Below are positions 1 through 8,496 of a stretch of DNA of 64,000 nucleotides, piece after piece (within the stretch, counting starts at the first letter, position 1; every line of letters begins with the position of its first letter). Below the pieces are notes generated by a model. It ran no database searches, was not told the DNA's origin, and saw nothing but the letters and a program-made list of their open reading frames with translations. The stretch is from Microbacterium bovistercoris (lineage in GTDB: Bacteria > Actinomycetota > Actinomycetes > Actinomycetales > Microbacteriaceae). The position numbers and the translations under genes were made by a program. The DNA lies in contig NZ_QUAB01000015.1 in NCBI RefSeq assembly GCF_003387575.1, forward strand, positions 1 to 64,000. The letters run 5' to 3'.

Positions 1-108
1 GTCAAGACCGAACTCGCACGACTCAAGCCACAACGCATCGTCATCCTCGGCGGCACCGGCTCGATCTCCGACAACGCCAAGACACAAGCCGACGCCTTTG
101 TCCGGTAG
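1..108 (+). CDS. Cell wall-binding repeat 2 protein, C-terminal fragment
   Basis: The window opens inside a reading frame whose last 35 residues are visible before a TAG stop at 106-108. The residues include RIVILGGTGSIS followed by a short helix. This matches the hydrophobic strand-GGTGS-helix pattern of the cell wall-binding repeat 2 family (PF04122), usually found in tandem at an end of secreted actinobacterial and clostridial surface proteins. The 5' part is outside the window, so the catalytic or other domains, signal peptide and full length are unknown. A surface location fits the polysaccharide genes that follow. The call rests on one short repeat. Confidence 0.6.
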   Translation, partial: VKTELARLKPQRIVILGGTGSISDNAKTQADAFVR

Positions 109-432
109 ATACTGAGGCGGCTCATTCCACACAGAACGGGCCGCCTCAATGGTGCGGTGATCCTTCAGCCGATACTACAAACCGTCAGGCTCACCGCCCC
201 CATCAACCCTGATGAGCCGCACCAGGCTCTGTACCGTTTCCATGCGGGAAGCGACCCTCGAGTCCCTGTCGCCCCGGGTCCGGTGACGACCGCGACGCAA
301 GTCGAGATCCCGACTGACTTTCGCGTTACCTTTCCATATCTCCGTGAGTCGGCGTCGGCGCCGACACAAGGATCCCCGGAGGTCTAGATCGTGACGTCGT
401 GGTCACCGTCGCCAAAACGTACTCCAGCCCCG
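109..432. other. Intergenic region without a convincing gene
   Basis: This stretch holds the stem-loop at 113-148 and a 12-bp palindrome GTCGGCGCCGAC at 354-365. Short ORFs on both strands have no recognisable domain and poor start contexts. The two flanking genes are convergent. I see no RNA gene here. Confidence 0.5.
113..148 (+). terminator. Stem-loop after the cell-wall-binding gene
   Basis: A perfect 9-bp inverted repeat, TGAGGCGGC (113-121) and GCCGCCTCA (140-148), with an 18-nt loop begins 4 nt after the stop codon. There is no U-tract, which is common for actinobacterial terminators. Confidence 0.5.
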
Positions 433-1506
433 TCACACCAGCCGTCGCAGGTACGGCACCCGCCGCAGCCCGAAGATGATCGCGAAGGACAGCACGACGA
501 CGAGCACCCACTCCAGGATGGTGAGCGGCAGCGAAGAGTCGGCCGCGGCGAACAGCGGGAGACGACGCAGCACGAGCATGATCGCGAAGTGCACCAGGAA
601 GACGCCGAAGGCGCTGTCGGACAGCTCCCGTAGCACCCAGCTCCCGCGCTCCCCCGGAATCCAACCGGCGAGAAGGCTGTTCGCGCACACGAAGACGCCG
701 ATCGAAGCCACACCCACGAAGGGCCCGAAATAACTCACAGGAGCGAACGCATCGAGGTAGGCCAAATGCGGGCGCATCCCGTACTGAAGGATGGGAACGG
801 CGAGCGCGACGACGGTGACGAGGATGCCCAATCCGAGCCGCCACCCGCGGAGCACGAGATCACGCAGCGCCCAGCCCGCCAGAAAGTACCCAGCGTAGGG
901 CAGCCATTGCGTTGCCGCCAACAGGGTCAACGGACGAGGATCTCCCATCGCGGTCAGCAGGCTCGACGACGATCCCGTGAGCACCGTCGCGACAAGAACA
1001 GTCATCGCAAAGATCACGGAACGACCACGTCCTCCATCCTTCAAGAATGCAGCGAGCACAGGCGCGACCGCGTACAACCCCACGATGAGCCAGAGGAAGT
1101 AAAGGTGCGTATAAGGTCGCCCTTCGAGGAGGAACCTGATGATGTCGGCGCGACTGATCGGCGCAGCGGTCAGCCCGGTACGAATGAGAAGGAAGTAAAA
1201 GAGCGACCAGAACACGACTGCCGGGGCCAGCCGCAGCAGCCTCCTCCGATAGAAGGACTGCGGCCCCTGTGCGAACTGCCGCGGCTCGAGGATCAGTGCT
1301 CCCGAGATCATGACGAACACTGGCACAACCCAGACGAAACCGATGTCCACGACGACCGCGCCCCACCACCCGGCACTCCCCCGCAGGTCGGCGTTGCCCA
1401 CCACACCGGCGAAGACATGGATCGCCGCGACGCCGAGGACCGCGAGCACTCGGGTGACATCAAGCGACCAGCGACGCGTCATCGTCGTCGAAGCATTCGC
1501 GTCCAT
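433..1506 (-). CDS. Acyltransferase family 3 membrane protein
   Basis: This 357-residue polytopic protein belongs to the acyltransferase 3 family (PF01757), which transfers O-acetyl or other acyl groups to extracytoplasmic sugars. The N-terminus has the family signature: Asp16, Arg19 and His30 in the first membrane helix, then MISGALILEP at about residues 66-75. Roughly ten hydrophobic helices follow. It is probably an O-acetyltransferase decorating the polysaccharide made by the neighbouring genes, but the substrate cannot be read from sequence. The ATG has no Shine-Dalgarno sequence; instead TAGCAT ends 6 nt upstream, so the transcript is probably leaderless. A second, divergent family member lies at 12610-13680. 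Confidence 0.85.
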   Translation of the reverse strand: MDANASTTMTRRWSLDVTRVLAVLGVAAIHVFAGVVGNADLRGSAGWWGAVVVDIGFVWVVPVFVMISGALILEPRQFAQGPQSFYRRRLLRLAPAVVFWSLFYFLLIRTGLTAAPISRADIIRFLLEGRPYTHLYFLWLIVGLYAVAPVLAAFLKDGGRGRSVIFAMTVLVATVLTGSSSSLLTAMGDPRPLTLLAATQWLPYAGYFLAGWALRDLVLRGWRLGLGILVTVVALAVPILQYGMRPHLAYLDAFAPVSYFGPFVGVASIGVFVCANSLLAGWIPGERGSWVLRELSDSAFGVFLVHFAIMLVLRRLPLFAAADSSLPLTILEWVLVVVLSFAIIFGLRRVPYLRRLV

Positions 1507-1512
1507 CAGACC

Positions 1513-1518
1513 ATGCTA
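1513..1518 (-). promoter_or_regulatory. -10 box TAGCAT of a leaderless promoter
   Basis: TAGCAT on the minus strand is followed by a 6-nt gap and then the ATG at 1506, so transcription would begin at or next to the start codon. No good -35 match is visible. Confidence 0.5.
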
Positions 1519-1564
1519 TTGCCGGAACCGCAACCAACGTTCACGACATGGTTCACGCATCGCA

Positions 1565-3694
1565 TCACCGATACCGAGCGAGCAGGCTGGCAACGATGAA
1601 TCTCAAAGGCGCGTCGCGCGCGAACATCACCGTCATCTTCCTCGTCATCAATGCCGACGGCGTGGCGAACCGACGGCGGCGGCGCGACAGTTCATCGACC
1701 ATACGGTCCGTCGCGACGAGGCTGGCGAGGGCTTCCACCAGGTCCCGATCAGCCCGGGATAGAAGGTCGATCGCCTCCGGGGCGAACTCCCGGAGGGCGG
1801 CAACGAGGCCGACGAGCCACTCTCTATCCGATGGACCCCACTCCTCGATTCGTTGATGTGCGGCGCCGAACACCGTCACCCTCCACAGTTTGACGGCGAT
1901 CGCCGTGCGATCCCGGGCGGGAAGCGCCAGCATCCCCGGGTCGTCGATCAGGAGTTCGACGGCCCGTAGCTCGTCTGCCAATGGCCTCGTACTGAAAGTC
2001 ACTCTGCCGTCACCATCGTGGATGATGTACTCATCCCCGGCGACATGGCGGCTGATCACGGCGCCGCTAAACCAGATCCTGATGCTGAATGCAAGATCCT
2101 CCCCGGTGGCCAGGCCAGGAGTGAAACGCAGATCACCGAACCGCTCTCGGTTGAAGATCCCGAGTGGCGCCGTCCGGTACGCCAAGCGATCCTTCGCGCC
2201 TTGCAGACGGCGATGGCGCAACGTGGGCGGCGTCGGCACCCGGAGGCCGCGCGCGTGCCTCACCGGCGCAATCACCGCGTCGGCCCTGTCGCGCATCGCG
2301 GTGCGCCGCCACGCGTCAATCGCTCCAGGTGCCAGCTCGTCATCGGATCCCATCACCGCGAGGAAGCGCCCGGTCGCCGACTCGAGACCCCGGTTGAACG
2401 GGCCCGCAGGGCTTCGGATCCCATCGCGGAAGTCGATGTACTCGGCGCGTGCGTCGTCTACGGCTGCGGCTTCCCTGATCGCCCCGGGCTCGACCCCGTG
2501 GCAGACCACGATCACTCGGGCCACCGACTTCGACGTCAGGGCCGATTGCACGGCTCGGTCGATCCGCCGTCCGGAATCGTGAACGGCGATCACCACGTCC
2601 ACATCGGGACCGGAGCTGTCCGCCGCGACGCGTTCATACGCGGCCGCATAGGCGGTTCTCCGCGTGTCCTCGTCGAATCGCGCCGTCGTCGCCGCCGCGA
2701 TCTCCACGGCGGAACGACCAGCATTCAGCCCGAGCACACGCTGCACCGCATCTGCATAGGCCTCCGGCGTCTGCAGCTGCACGAGCACACCGTCCGGCTC
2801 CGCTACAAACGCTGCCTGTTCTCCATCTGCGCCGACCACCACCGGTCGCCCTGCGACCAGCGCCTCGGCGATTGCCACACCGAACGTCTCCATCGTGGTG
2901 GGCAGCAGGAACGCATCCGCCTCGGCGAGGACGTCTCCGACGGCCTCCGGCGCGATTCTGCCGAGGAACTGGACTCTGTCCTCGACTTCCAACTGCACAG
3001 CGAGTGCGGCCAGTTCGTCACGCATGGGGCCGTCGCCTGCCCAGACCAACCGAACGTCCTCACCGCGGTCGCGCAGGAGTGCGAGCGCGCGGATCGCCAC
3101 GTCCGGCCCTTTCCGCGGTACGAGGCCACCGACGGACGCCAGGATCGTCGGAGTGCCGCGCGGTCGCTCATGCAACTTTGCTGGACGTTCGACGGAGTTC
3201 GGGATGACGACCGTCGGACCGACGCGGCTCCGTTTGATCGCCTCCGCAAGCCTCTGTCCGACAGCGATCACGAGGTCCGGTCGTCGGATCAATCTCATCG
3301 TCAACGGGATGGCAGCGCGCGCAGCGATGCCCACCGTCGAGGGAGCCAGCAGCGCGGACCAATGCTCCGTATGCACCCAAGGTCGTCCCGGGTTCACGAA
3401 CAGGAAGGGCAGCAGCGTCGAAGGCGCCATTGAATGCACGAGATCCGCCTCGCGGGAACGCTCTGCGATCGCGCGGGCCGCGCGCCGTACGCTGATCGGG
3501 TTAGCCGGTGACATGGGCACGGTCAACAGAGCGGTGCGATCTCCAGGAAGAGGTAACGTCTCTCCACCGGGCGTCAGGTGCAGTACCTCCACGTCGTGGT
3601 CACGACAGAGCAGTTCAATGTCCCGAACGATGAACGACCCCGCATCGGGCTGTTCCTTGGTCGGCAGCCACGTGGTCACCACAAGCACCTTCAC
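1565..3694 (-). CDS. Two-domain glycosyltransferase, GT4 fused to GT2
   Basis: This 709-residue protein joins two glycosyltransferases. Residues 1-355 form a GT-B fold GT4 enzyme with the retaining EX7E motif (Glu269 and Glu277 in METFGVAIAE). Residues 365-709 form a GT-A fold GT2 enzyme starting at DVDVVIAVHDSG, with an acidic motif at GSDDE (449-453). The GT2 half closely resembles the stand-alone GT2 encoded at 8493-9581: both have RD-IRS-AGPFNRGL and KDRL-YRTAPLG. The fusion would add two sugars in succession to a lipid-linked glycan at the cytoplasmic face. The GTG start lies 6 nt after TAGCGT, suggesting a leaderless transcript. Acceptors and donors are unknown. Confidence 0.85.
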   Translation of the reverse strand: MKVLVVTTWLPTKEQPDAGSFIVRDIELLCRDHDVEVLHLTPGGETLPLPGDRTALLTVPMSPANPISVRRAARAIAERSREADLVHSMAPSTLLPFLFVNPGRPWVHTEHWSALLAPSTVGIAARAAIPLTMRLIRRPDLVIAVGQRLAEAIKRSRVGPTVVIPNSVERPAKLHERPRGTPTILASVGGLVPRKGPDVAIRALALLRDRGEDVRLVWAGDGPMRDELAALAVQLEVEDRVQFLGRIAPEAVGDVLAEADAFLLPTTMETFGVAIAEALVAGRPVVVGADGEQAAFVAEPDGVLVQLQTPEAYADAVQRVLGLNAGRSAVEIAAATTARFDEDTRRTAYAAAYERVAADSSGPDVDVVIAVHDSGRRIDRAVQSALTSKSVARVIVVCHGVEPGAIREAAAVDDARAEYIDFRDGIRSPAGPFNRGLESATGRFLAVMGSDDELAPGAIDAWRRTAMRDRADAVIAPVRHARGLRVPTPPTLRHRRLQGAKDRLAYRTAPLGIFNRERFGDLRFTPGLATGEDLAFSIRIWFSGAVISRHVAGDEYIIHDGDGRVTFSTRPLADELRAVELLIDDPGMLALPARDRTAIAVKLWRVTVFGAAHQRIEEWGPSDREWLVGLVAALREFAPEAIDLLSRADRDLVEALASLVATDRMVDELSRRRRRFATPSALMTRKMTVMFARDAPLRFIVASLLARYR

Positions 3695-3700
3695 AGTTCG

Positions 3701-3706
3701 ACGCTA
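3701..3706 (-). promoter_or_regulatory. -10 box TAGCGT of a leaderless promoter
   Basis: TAGCGT lies 6 nt before the GTG at 3694. A possible -35, ATGACG, is 17 bp upstream and shares TGAC with the TTGACA consensus. Confidence 0.55.
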
Positions 3707-3962
3707 TCAGTGCTCACTGTTCCGTCATGCATCAGGAACATCGGACCTTGCGCCCCGGAACCGGGCATCAGTCGGGGTCTCATGTCGGACGTGGTGCGCG
3801 GCTCCACTCTCACCATCCGAGCCCGTGCCGAGGGACAGCGCCGCCCGACGCGTCGTCACCCAGGTGGGTTCCGTCATGGCGGGATTCTTACCGGTTGATG
3901 TTGCTCATCAGGATCCGCCGTCCCCGGTGTTCTCGCTCGGGCGGTAGCCCTCACCGTGTCCG

Positions 3963-3996
3963 GTCTGCAGCAGGAGCTTCCGTTCCTGCTGCAGAC
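3963..3996 (-). terminator. 13-bp perfect hairpin, probable terminator
   Basis: GTCTGCAGCAGGA (3963-3975) pairs perfectly with TCCTGCTGCAGAC (3984-3996) around an 8-nt loop. It lies 29 bp past the stop of the gene ending at 4025. There is no T-run on either side. Confidence 0.6.
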
Positions 3997-4024
3997 TACA
4001 GCGGGTCTCCGTTGTCAACCGGTA

Positions 4025-4798
4025 CTACGAGCAGTCCGTTCGCTCCCAATAGCCGTTTGCCGTCGACAGGGGCAACACGGTCATGGGAGCTTCGGAAGCT
4101 GTCTCGATTGCGGAGAGTGTGGTGAGACCATCCATGTAACCGTCTTCGTACACATCAAGCCCTGGCAACGACAGCGCTCCGTCATCGGAAACTACCCCAA
4201 TCAGGGCCCCATTCCGGGCGACCGGGTACGCGTCCGACGGTTCAAGTCGGCCAGGCGCTTCGAGGACGGCGAAGATCCGTTGCCCCGGGAGTCCCCTGAG
4301 GATCACCGCCGGATCTGTCGCTCCGTCGAGCCACAACACGACCTTGATCTCCGAGGGCATGTCGGCCTCGGAATCGAAGTCATTCAGTACCTCGACGCTC
4401 AGCACAACGGTTCGCCAGTACGCCGTCTTGTCCTCGAACCCGAGGATCTCGCGCTCCACAGTGTCGTCACCACCGACACTCTCACGGTGGCCTGAACCAG
4501 GCCGAGCACCACTAACCATGCCATCGATGGTCGCCTCGAAGATCCGCTGTCCGGGCTCACCGTCCCACGCGATGGCGAAGTTGGGTAGCGTTTCGCTGAG
4601 CGTACAGTCCAAGAAGTGCGCATCCCCGACACTCCCTTGGCCCGCGAGTGCCTCATTGAGGCGCTCAATGTCAATGACGGACGCGCGGGACTGCGACTCA
4701 GCTACAGCGTTTGGCCGCAGCGCGTCAACTGCGGCGATGCCGACCACGAGTCCTGTGACGGCCACGACCGAAGCGAAGATCACACGTGACCTTCGCAT
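4025..4798 (-). CDS. Exported or membrane-anchored protein of unknown function
   Basis: I do not recognise this 257-residue protein. It starts MRRSRVIFASVVAVTGLVVG, a basic N-terminus and one hydrophobic segment typical of a signal peptide or anchor, with no lipobox cysteine. The rest is acidic and hydrophilic with two cysteines (FLDCTLS near residue 64 and the penultimate residue) that could form a disulfide. The ATG at 4798 is chosen because AAAGGA lies 6 nt upstream; an in-frame ATG at 4804 abuts that sequence and the longer reading to 4924 has no support. It sits alone between glycosyltransferase genes, with a strong hairpin downstream, so it may be a surface protein linked to the glycan locus. 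Confidence 0.6.
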   Translation of the reverse strand: MRRSRVIFASVVAVTGLVVGIAAVDALRPNAVAESQSRASVIDIERLNEALAGQGSVGDAHFLDCTLSETLPNFAIAWDGEPGQRIFEATIDGMVSGARPGSGHRESVGGDDTVEREILGFEDKTAYWRTVVLSVEVLNDFDSEADMPSEIKVVLWLDGATDPAVILRGLPGQRIFAVLEAPGRLEPSDAYPVARNGALIGVVSDDGALSLPGLDVYEDGYMDGLTTLSAIETASEAPMTVLPLSTANGYWERTDCS

Positions 4799-4991
4799 GG
4801 CCATTCCTTTCGATAGGCCGCATTCAGGTGAGCCCAATCGTGACTGTGACAATACGCCGAGGCCTCCGGGTAGGCGACACTCATCGAAGCTGAGCCCGAG
4901 TCGGTCGGCACGGTGGTCGTCCAAGGCAATTCAGGCCACAGTATCTCGCGAAATCCCACAAAAGACCGCAACATCGGTGTGAGCATCGCCC

Positions 4992-6215
4992 TCAGCGTCC
5001 TGCCGTACTCACCAGGCCCGCTGCATAGGCCCCTGTGCGTCGCGCGTCGTACTCCCGTTCCCAGAGTTCCCGTGGCGTGTACGTACCCTCGTCTGCATTC
5101 AGCACCGCAAGCAGGCTCTCGGCGATCTCCTTCGGCGAGGGGTCGGCGCCGAGGAGCTCCCCTGTTCGCAGCTGCGGTCCCACGATCTCGGGAGTGCCGC
5201 CGACGGCAGTGGCGACAGTCGGGATGCCGTAAGAGATCGCTTCCATGATGCTCACCGGGACGCCTTCGGTGGTGCTGGCGTTGACGAAGACGTCGACGCG
5301 CTCGCGAGCGTAGAAGTCGAGCACGTCCGCGTTGTCCACGTGCCCCCTTAGCTCGATCGTCACACCCTCCGGCGCTCCGCGGACCGCTTCCTGTATCTCG
5401 GCGAGAAGCGGGCCACCGCCGAAGTGCACCCAGCGCACGGGACGCGCGCCCTCGAGATCCGATAGAAGACACACTGCCTCAAGAATCAGACCGACGCGCT
5501 TGAGCTCGCTCACAGAGGAACAGGACACGATCGTCCAGAACGGGTTCGATGGGTGCCTCGGGGCACGTTCTGGTCCATACACACCCAGTCGGCTGAGCGC
5601 GATCTTCCCCCGTGACTGACGATAGTTGCGCCTGAGATACTGCGAACCATCCTCAGAGATCGTCAGCACCCGATCGGCACGGCGGTACATGAACGGGCGG
5701 AACGGCAGGTAACCGCTCGACATCCTCTCCTCATAGAGGTCGTAACCGTGCGTGCGGGTGACCCGTGCACGAATGCCTCGCAACCAGGGAACACCGAGGC
5801 CACCTCCCATCGCCCAGAAGCCGTAGGCGACGACGTCGTCAGCACCGGCGATCGCTTCGCGAACAGCTGTGCGGTGAGCCTGAGTGATTCCCACCTTAGA
5901 ACTGAGCACGAACAGGACGGGGTGTCGGAAGAGGCGCCCGGATCGCAGTTCCTCCCAGGCCGCGACGAGGAACAACCAGGCAGGCCCCCATTCCAAGAGG
6001 CGTCGTGGCGCGTCCTCGGGTGCGGGCTCGAAGAGGTTTCCTCCGTAACGAACGCCGTCGGGCAACTCGACCATTCCCGCTGACGTGTCCCGAGCATGGC
6101 AGAAGACGACGACGTCGTCGAAGAGCGCGACGAGGTCATCGATCTCTTTCTGCACGAACACCACGTCGCCCGTGCGGTACGGGTACTCGTTCGTGAACAG
6201 CAACAGCCGAGTCAC
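4992..6215 (-). CDS. Glycosyltransferase family 4
   Basis: This is a 407-residue GT-B enzyme. The N-terminal domain begins MTRLLLFTNEYPYRTGD, and the C-terminal nucleotide-sugar domain carries the EX7E motif (Glu317 and Glu325) followed by ISYGIPTVATAVGG. It is predicted to transfer a sugar from a nucleotide donor to a growing glycan in the cytoplasm, with retention of configuration. Its GTG start overlaps the stop of the preceding gene in a GTGA tetranucleotide, indicating translational coupling. It is the last gene of the ten-gene operon that starts at 16365. Sugar specificity is not predictable. Confidence 0.88.
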   Translation of the reverse strand: MTRLLLFTNEYPYRTGDVVFVQKEIDDLVALFDDVVVFCHARDTSAGMVELPDGVRYGGNLFEPAPEDAPRRLLEWGPAWLFLVAAWEELRSGRLFRHPVLFVLSSKVGITQAHRTAVREAIAGADDVVAYGFWAMGGGLGVPWLRGIRARVTRTHGYDLYEERMSSGYLPFRPFMYRRADRVLTISEDGSQYLRRNYRQSRGKIALSRLGVYGPERAPRHPSNPFWTIVSCSSVSELKRVGLILEAVCLLSDLEGARPVRWVHFGGGPLLAEIQEAVRGAPEGVTIELRGHVDNADVLDFYARERVDVFVNASTTEGVPVSIMEAISYGIPTVATAVGGTPEIVGPQLRTGELLGADPSPKEIAESLLAVLNADEGTYTPRELWEREYDARRTGAYAAGLVSTAGR

Positions 6216-7360
6216 GGCTGCTCTCCTCTCGCCTGCACCGACAACAGGCGATCGATCGCCCGGGCCCAGACTTCGGTCTCCGACTCGCCCGAGAGCTCGG
6301 GCGCGGCAGCGTCTGCAGCTTGCTTCCAGGTCGCAACCAAGCCGGCTGAGAGAGTGTTCAGCACCCGCGTCAGGGCATCAGCACTGAACTCTTCCGCTAC
6401 GGCGCCGAAGCCACGTGCGTCGAGTACTCTCGCCATCTCCGGCGATGGCCCGATGACGACTCCTAGGCGCGCCTGCACGAAGTCGAAGAACTTATTGGGC
6501 AACGCCCACCGGTAGTTGAAGTTGACGGGTGGCAGCAGGAACACGCCTACGTCATATCTGTTCAGAGTACGAATCAACTGGTCGTACGGCACAGGGTCGT
6601 GCACGCGGACGCGTCCATCGGTGGTGGCCGCGAAGCTCTTGAGCTCAACCAGGTGAGTCGGGTCGTTCGGGGTCAGGAAGAAGTCGAGGGTGACATCGAC
6701 GTCCGTGGCCATAGCCGCCTTCGCCATCAGCATCAGATTCCGGTCGCGCAGACAGGCACCGCTGTGGACCAAGCGAATCGGATTCGACACGGTCGTCGCT
6801 TCGAGAGCATGATAGGGCGCAGCGTTGGTTACCACTTCGGCTCTGATGCCGTACACCCGTTGGTACTCGTCGGCGATCCCCTGGCCCAGCGTGGTGACGC
6901 TGTCCGCCCGCAAGACGAACTCGCGGCACATCCAGCGCACGAACGGTGCGACGAACAGCCGCCATTTCAGCACGTCCTCCTTCTGGCGTGGCGCGTACTC
7001 ATGCAAATCGACATGCACGCCCTGTTCTGAGTGCTGTGCAAGCGCAAGGCCGACAGCATCCACATCGTTCGCGAGAACAACGTCCCATCGACTGTCCTTC
7101 AGCGCCGCCGAGGCGAAAGCGATCGCTGCATTGTTCCAGTAAGCCCAGCGGTAGCGACGCAGCATCACCGCAGCACGATCGTATCGCCAGATCGGCAGGG
7201 TGTCAGGAACTCTGATGTGAGATACGACACCGTCCGGCGCGGGGCCGTACCCGAGAGTGTGCACATCGAGGTCGTCGCGGAACCGTCGCACCTGCTTCAG
7301 CACCCGTGCATCAGCCACGATCGTCGAGAACGACACGATGAGCAGCCGAGGTCTGGTCAC
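6212..7360 (-). CDS. Glycosyltransferase, GT4-like, first of a tandem pair
   Basis: This 382-residue protein begins RPRLLIVSFSTIVADARVLK and ends in a Rossmann-like domain. The conserved region includes DLHEYAPR, a VHSGACLRDRNLML strand-turn and DVGVFLLPP. It resembles GT4-like glycosyltransferases whose N-terminal domain starts with a DARVLKQ segment. The next upstream gene (7357-8496) is clearly a paralogue, alignable end to end. It overlaps both neighbours through GTGA tetranucleotides. The presumed role is sugar addition to the polysaccharide repeat; no canonical EX7E motif is obvious, so the mechanism is uncertain. Confidence 0.78.
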   Translation of the reverse strand: MTRPRLLIVSFSTIVADARVLKQVRRFRDDLDVHTLGYGPAPDGVVSHIRVPDTLPIWRYDRAAVMLRRYRWAYWNNAAIAFASAALKDSRWDVVLANDVDAVGLALAQHSEQGVHVDLHEYAPRQKEDVLKWRLFVAPFVRWMCREFVLRADSVTTLGQGIADEYQRVYGIRAEVVTNAAPYHALEATTVSNPIRLVHSGACLRDRNLMLMAKAAMATDVDVTLDFFLTPNDPTHLVELKSFAATTDGRVRVHDPVPYDQLIRTLNRYDVGVFLLPPVNFNYRWALPNKFFDFVQARLGVVIGPSPEMARVLDARGFGAVAEEFSADALTRVLNTLSAGLVATWKQAADAAAPELSGESETEVWARAIDRLLSVQARGEQP

Positions 7361-8496
7361 CGACGCTTCCTCGTCATCAGATCAGCGACGATCCGGTCCC
7401 ACTTCTCCACCTGACGTTCTCCGGCAAGTTCAGCAGCGCTCGCCTCGGCGTTGCGCTTGTACTCCGTGACACTCTCGACCGTCAGCGCCTCGATCACGCC
7501 CCGCAATGAGTCCACCGTGAAGTCGTCTGATACGGCTCCGAGACCGTGATCCCTCACGTATGCCGCCATCTCCGGTGAGGGGCCGACGACGATACCCAGT
7601 CGAGCCTGGACGAAGTCGAACAACTTGTTGGGAAGCGCATGACGATAGTTGAACGTCAACGGAGGCAACATGAAGACGCCGACGTCGTACTGATTGAGTG
7701 TGGTGACCAGCTCCTCATAGGGAACTGGATCAAGGACGCGCACACGATCGGTCGTGGCGGCGAACGCTTTGAGCTCCTCCATGTATGCCGGGTGGTTTGC
7801 TGTCAGGTAGAAGTCCAGCGTGACATCTGCATCGGCAGTGGCCACCGCTTCGGCCATGAGATGCAGCTGTCGGTTGACGAGGCCTGCGCCACTGTGAACC
7901 AGACGGATCGGACGCGAGACGGGGGTGGGCTGCAATTCATGGAACGGCGTGGCGTTGCTGACCAGCGCTGCCTGGAAACCGAAGTTCCGCTCGTATTCTG
8001 CTGCCAGCCCTTCACTGACCGTCGTCCACGCATCCGCCTTGGTGACGTACCGTCGCACCACCCACTCGAACCACGGTGTGATCTTCTCGAACCAAGCAGG
8101 ATTGTCGTCGTGAAGTCGCGGGCTGTACTCGTGAAGATCAGCCAACACGCCGTGCTTCGGCTTCAGTTTCACAGCGACGGGCACGGCCTCGACATCGTTC
8201 GCGATGATGACGTCGAATTTGCGGCCCTTCAGCGCCGCCTTGGACCATTTCACCGCCGAGATCCCCCAGTACGCAGAGCGATACCGTTTGAGCAGCACCA
8301 GCTTTCCGTCTCGGTCGTCGTAACGTACGTCGCGTGGCATGGAGATGTGCTCGATGACACCCGCGGGTGAGTCACCGTACCCAAGAGTGGTGACATCGTA
8401 GTCGCGGGTGAAGCGTGCCACCTGCTTGAGCACCCTGGCATCGCCGATGATCGGTGAGAAAGACAGAATGAGCATGGTCGGGCGAGTGGTGGTCAC
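7357..8496 (-). CDS. Glycosyltransferase, GT4-like, second of a tandem pair
   Basis: This 379-residue protein is a tandem duplicate of the product of 6212-7360. The two share the DARVLKQV N-terminus, a TLGYG strand, DLHEYSPR, VSNATPFHEL, RLVHSGAG, VTLDFYLT and a C-terminal PNKLFDFVQARLG segment. The shared segments cover the whole length, so this is gene duplication rather than one common domain. Divergence in the middle suggests different acceptors or donors. The GTG start overlaps the preceding stop (GTGA), and the gene is inside the same operon. Function beyond glycosyl transfer is inferred only. Confidence 0.78.
   Translation of the reverse strand: MTTTRPTMLILSFSPIIGDARVLKQVARFTRDYDVTTLGYGDSPAGVIEHISMPRDVRYDDRDGKLVLLKRYRSAYWGISAVKWSKAALKGRKFDVIIANDVEAVPVAVKLKPKHGVLADLHEYSPRLHDDNPAWFEKITPWFEWVVRRYVTKADAWTTVSEGLAAEYERNFGFQAALVSNATPFHELQPTPVSRPIRLVHSGAGLVNRQLHLMAEAVATADADVTLDFYLTANHPAYMEELKAFAATTDRVRVLDPVPYEELVTTLNQYDVGVFMLPPLTFNYRHALPNKLFDFVQARLGIVVGPSPEMAAYVRDHGLGAVSDDFTVDSLRGVIEALTVESVTEYKRNAEASAAELAGERQVEKWDRIVADLMTRKRR

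Larger units (their letters stand above)
3695..4024. other. Intergenic region with promoter and hairpin
   Basis: This gap between two minus-strand genes contains the leaderless promoter of the downstream glycosyltransferase (3701-3706) and the strong hairpin at 3963-3996. I see no coding signal in the rest. Confidence 0.5.

Noticed and set aside
113-432. Small ORFs at 157-387 and 175-369
   Set aside because: No domain, no ribosome site and opposite strands overlapping each other.
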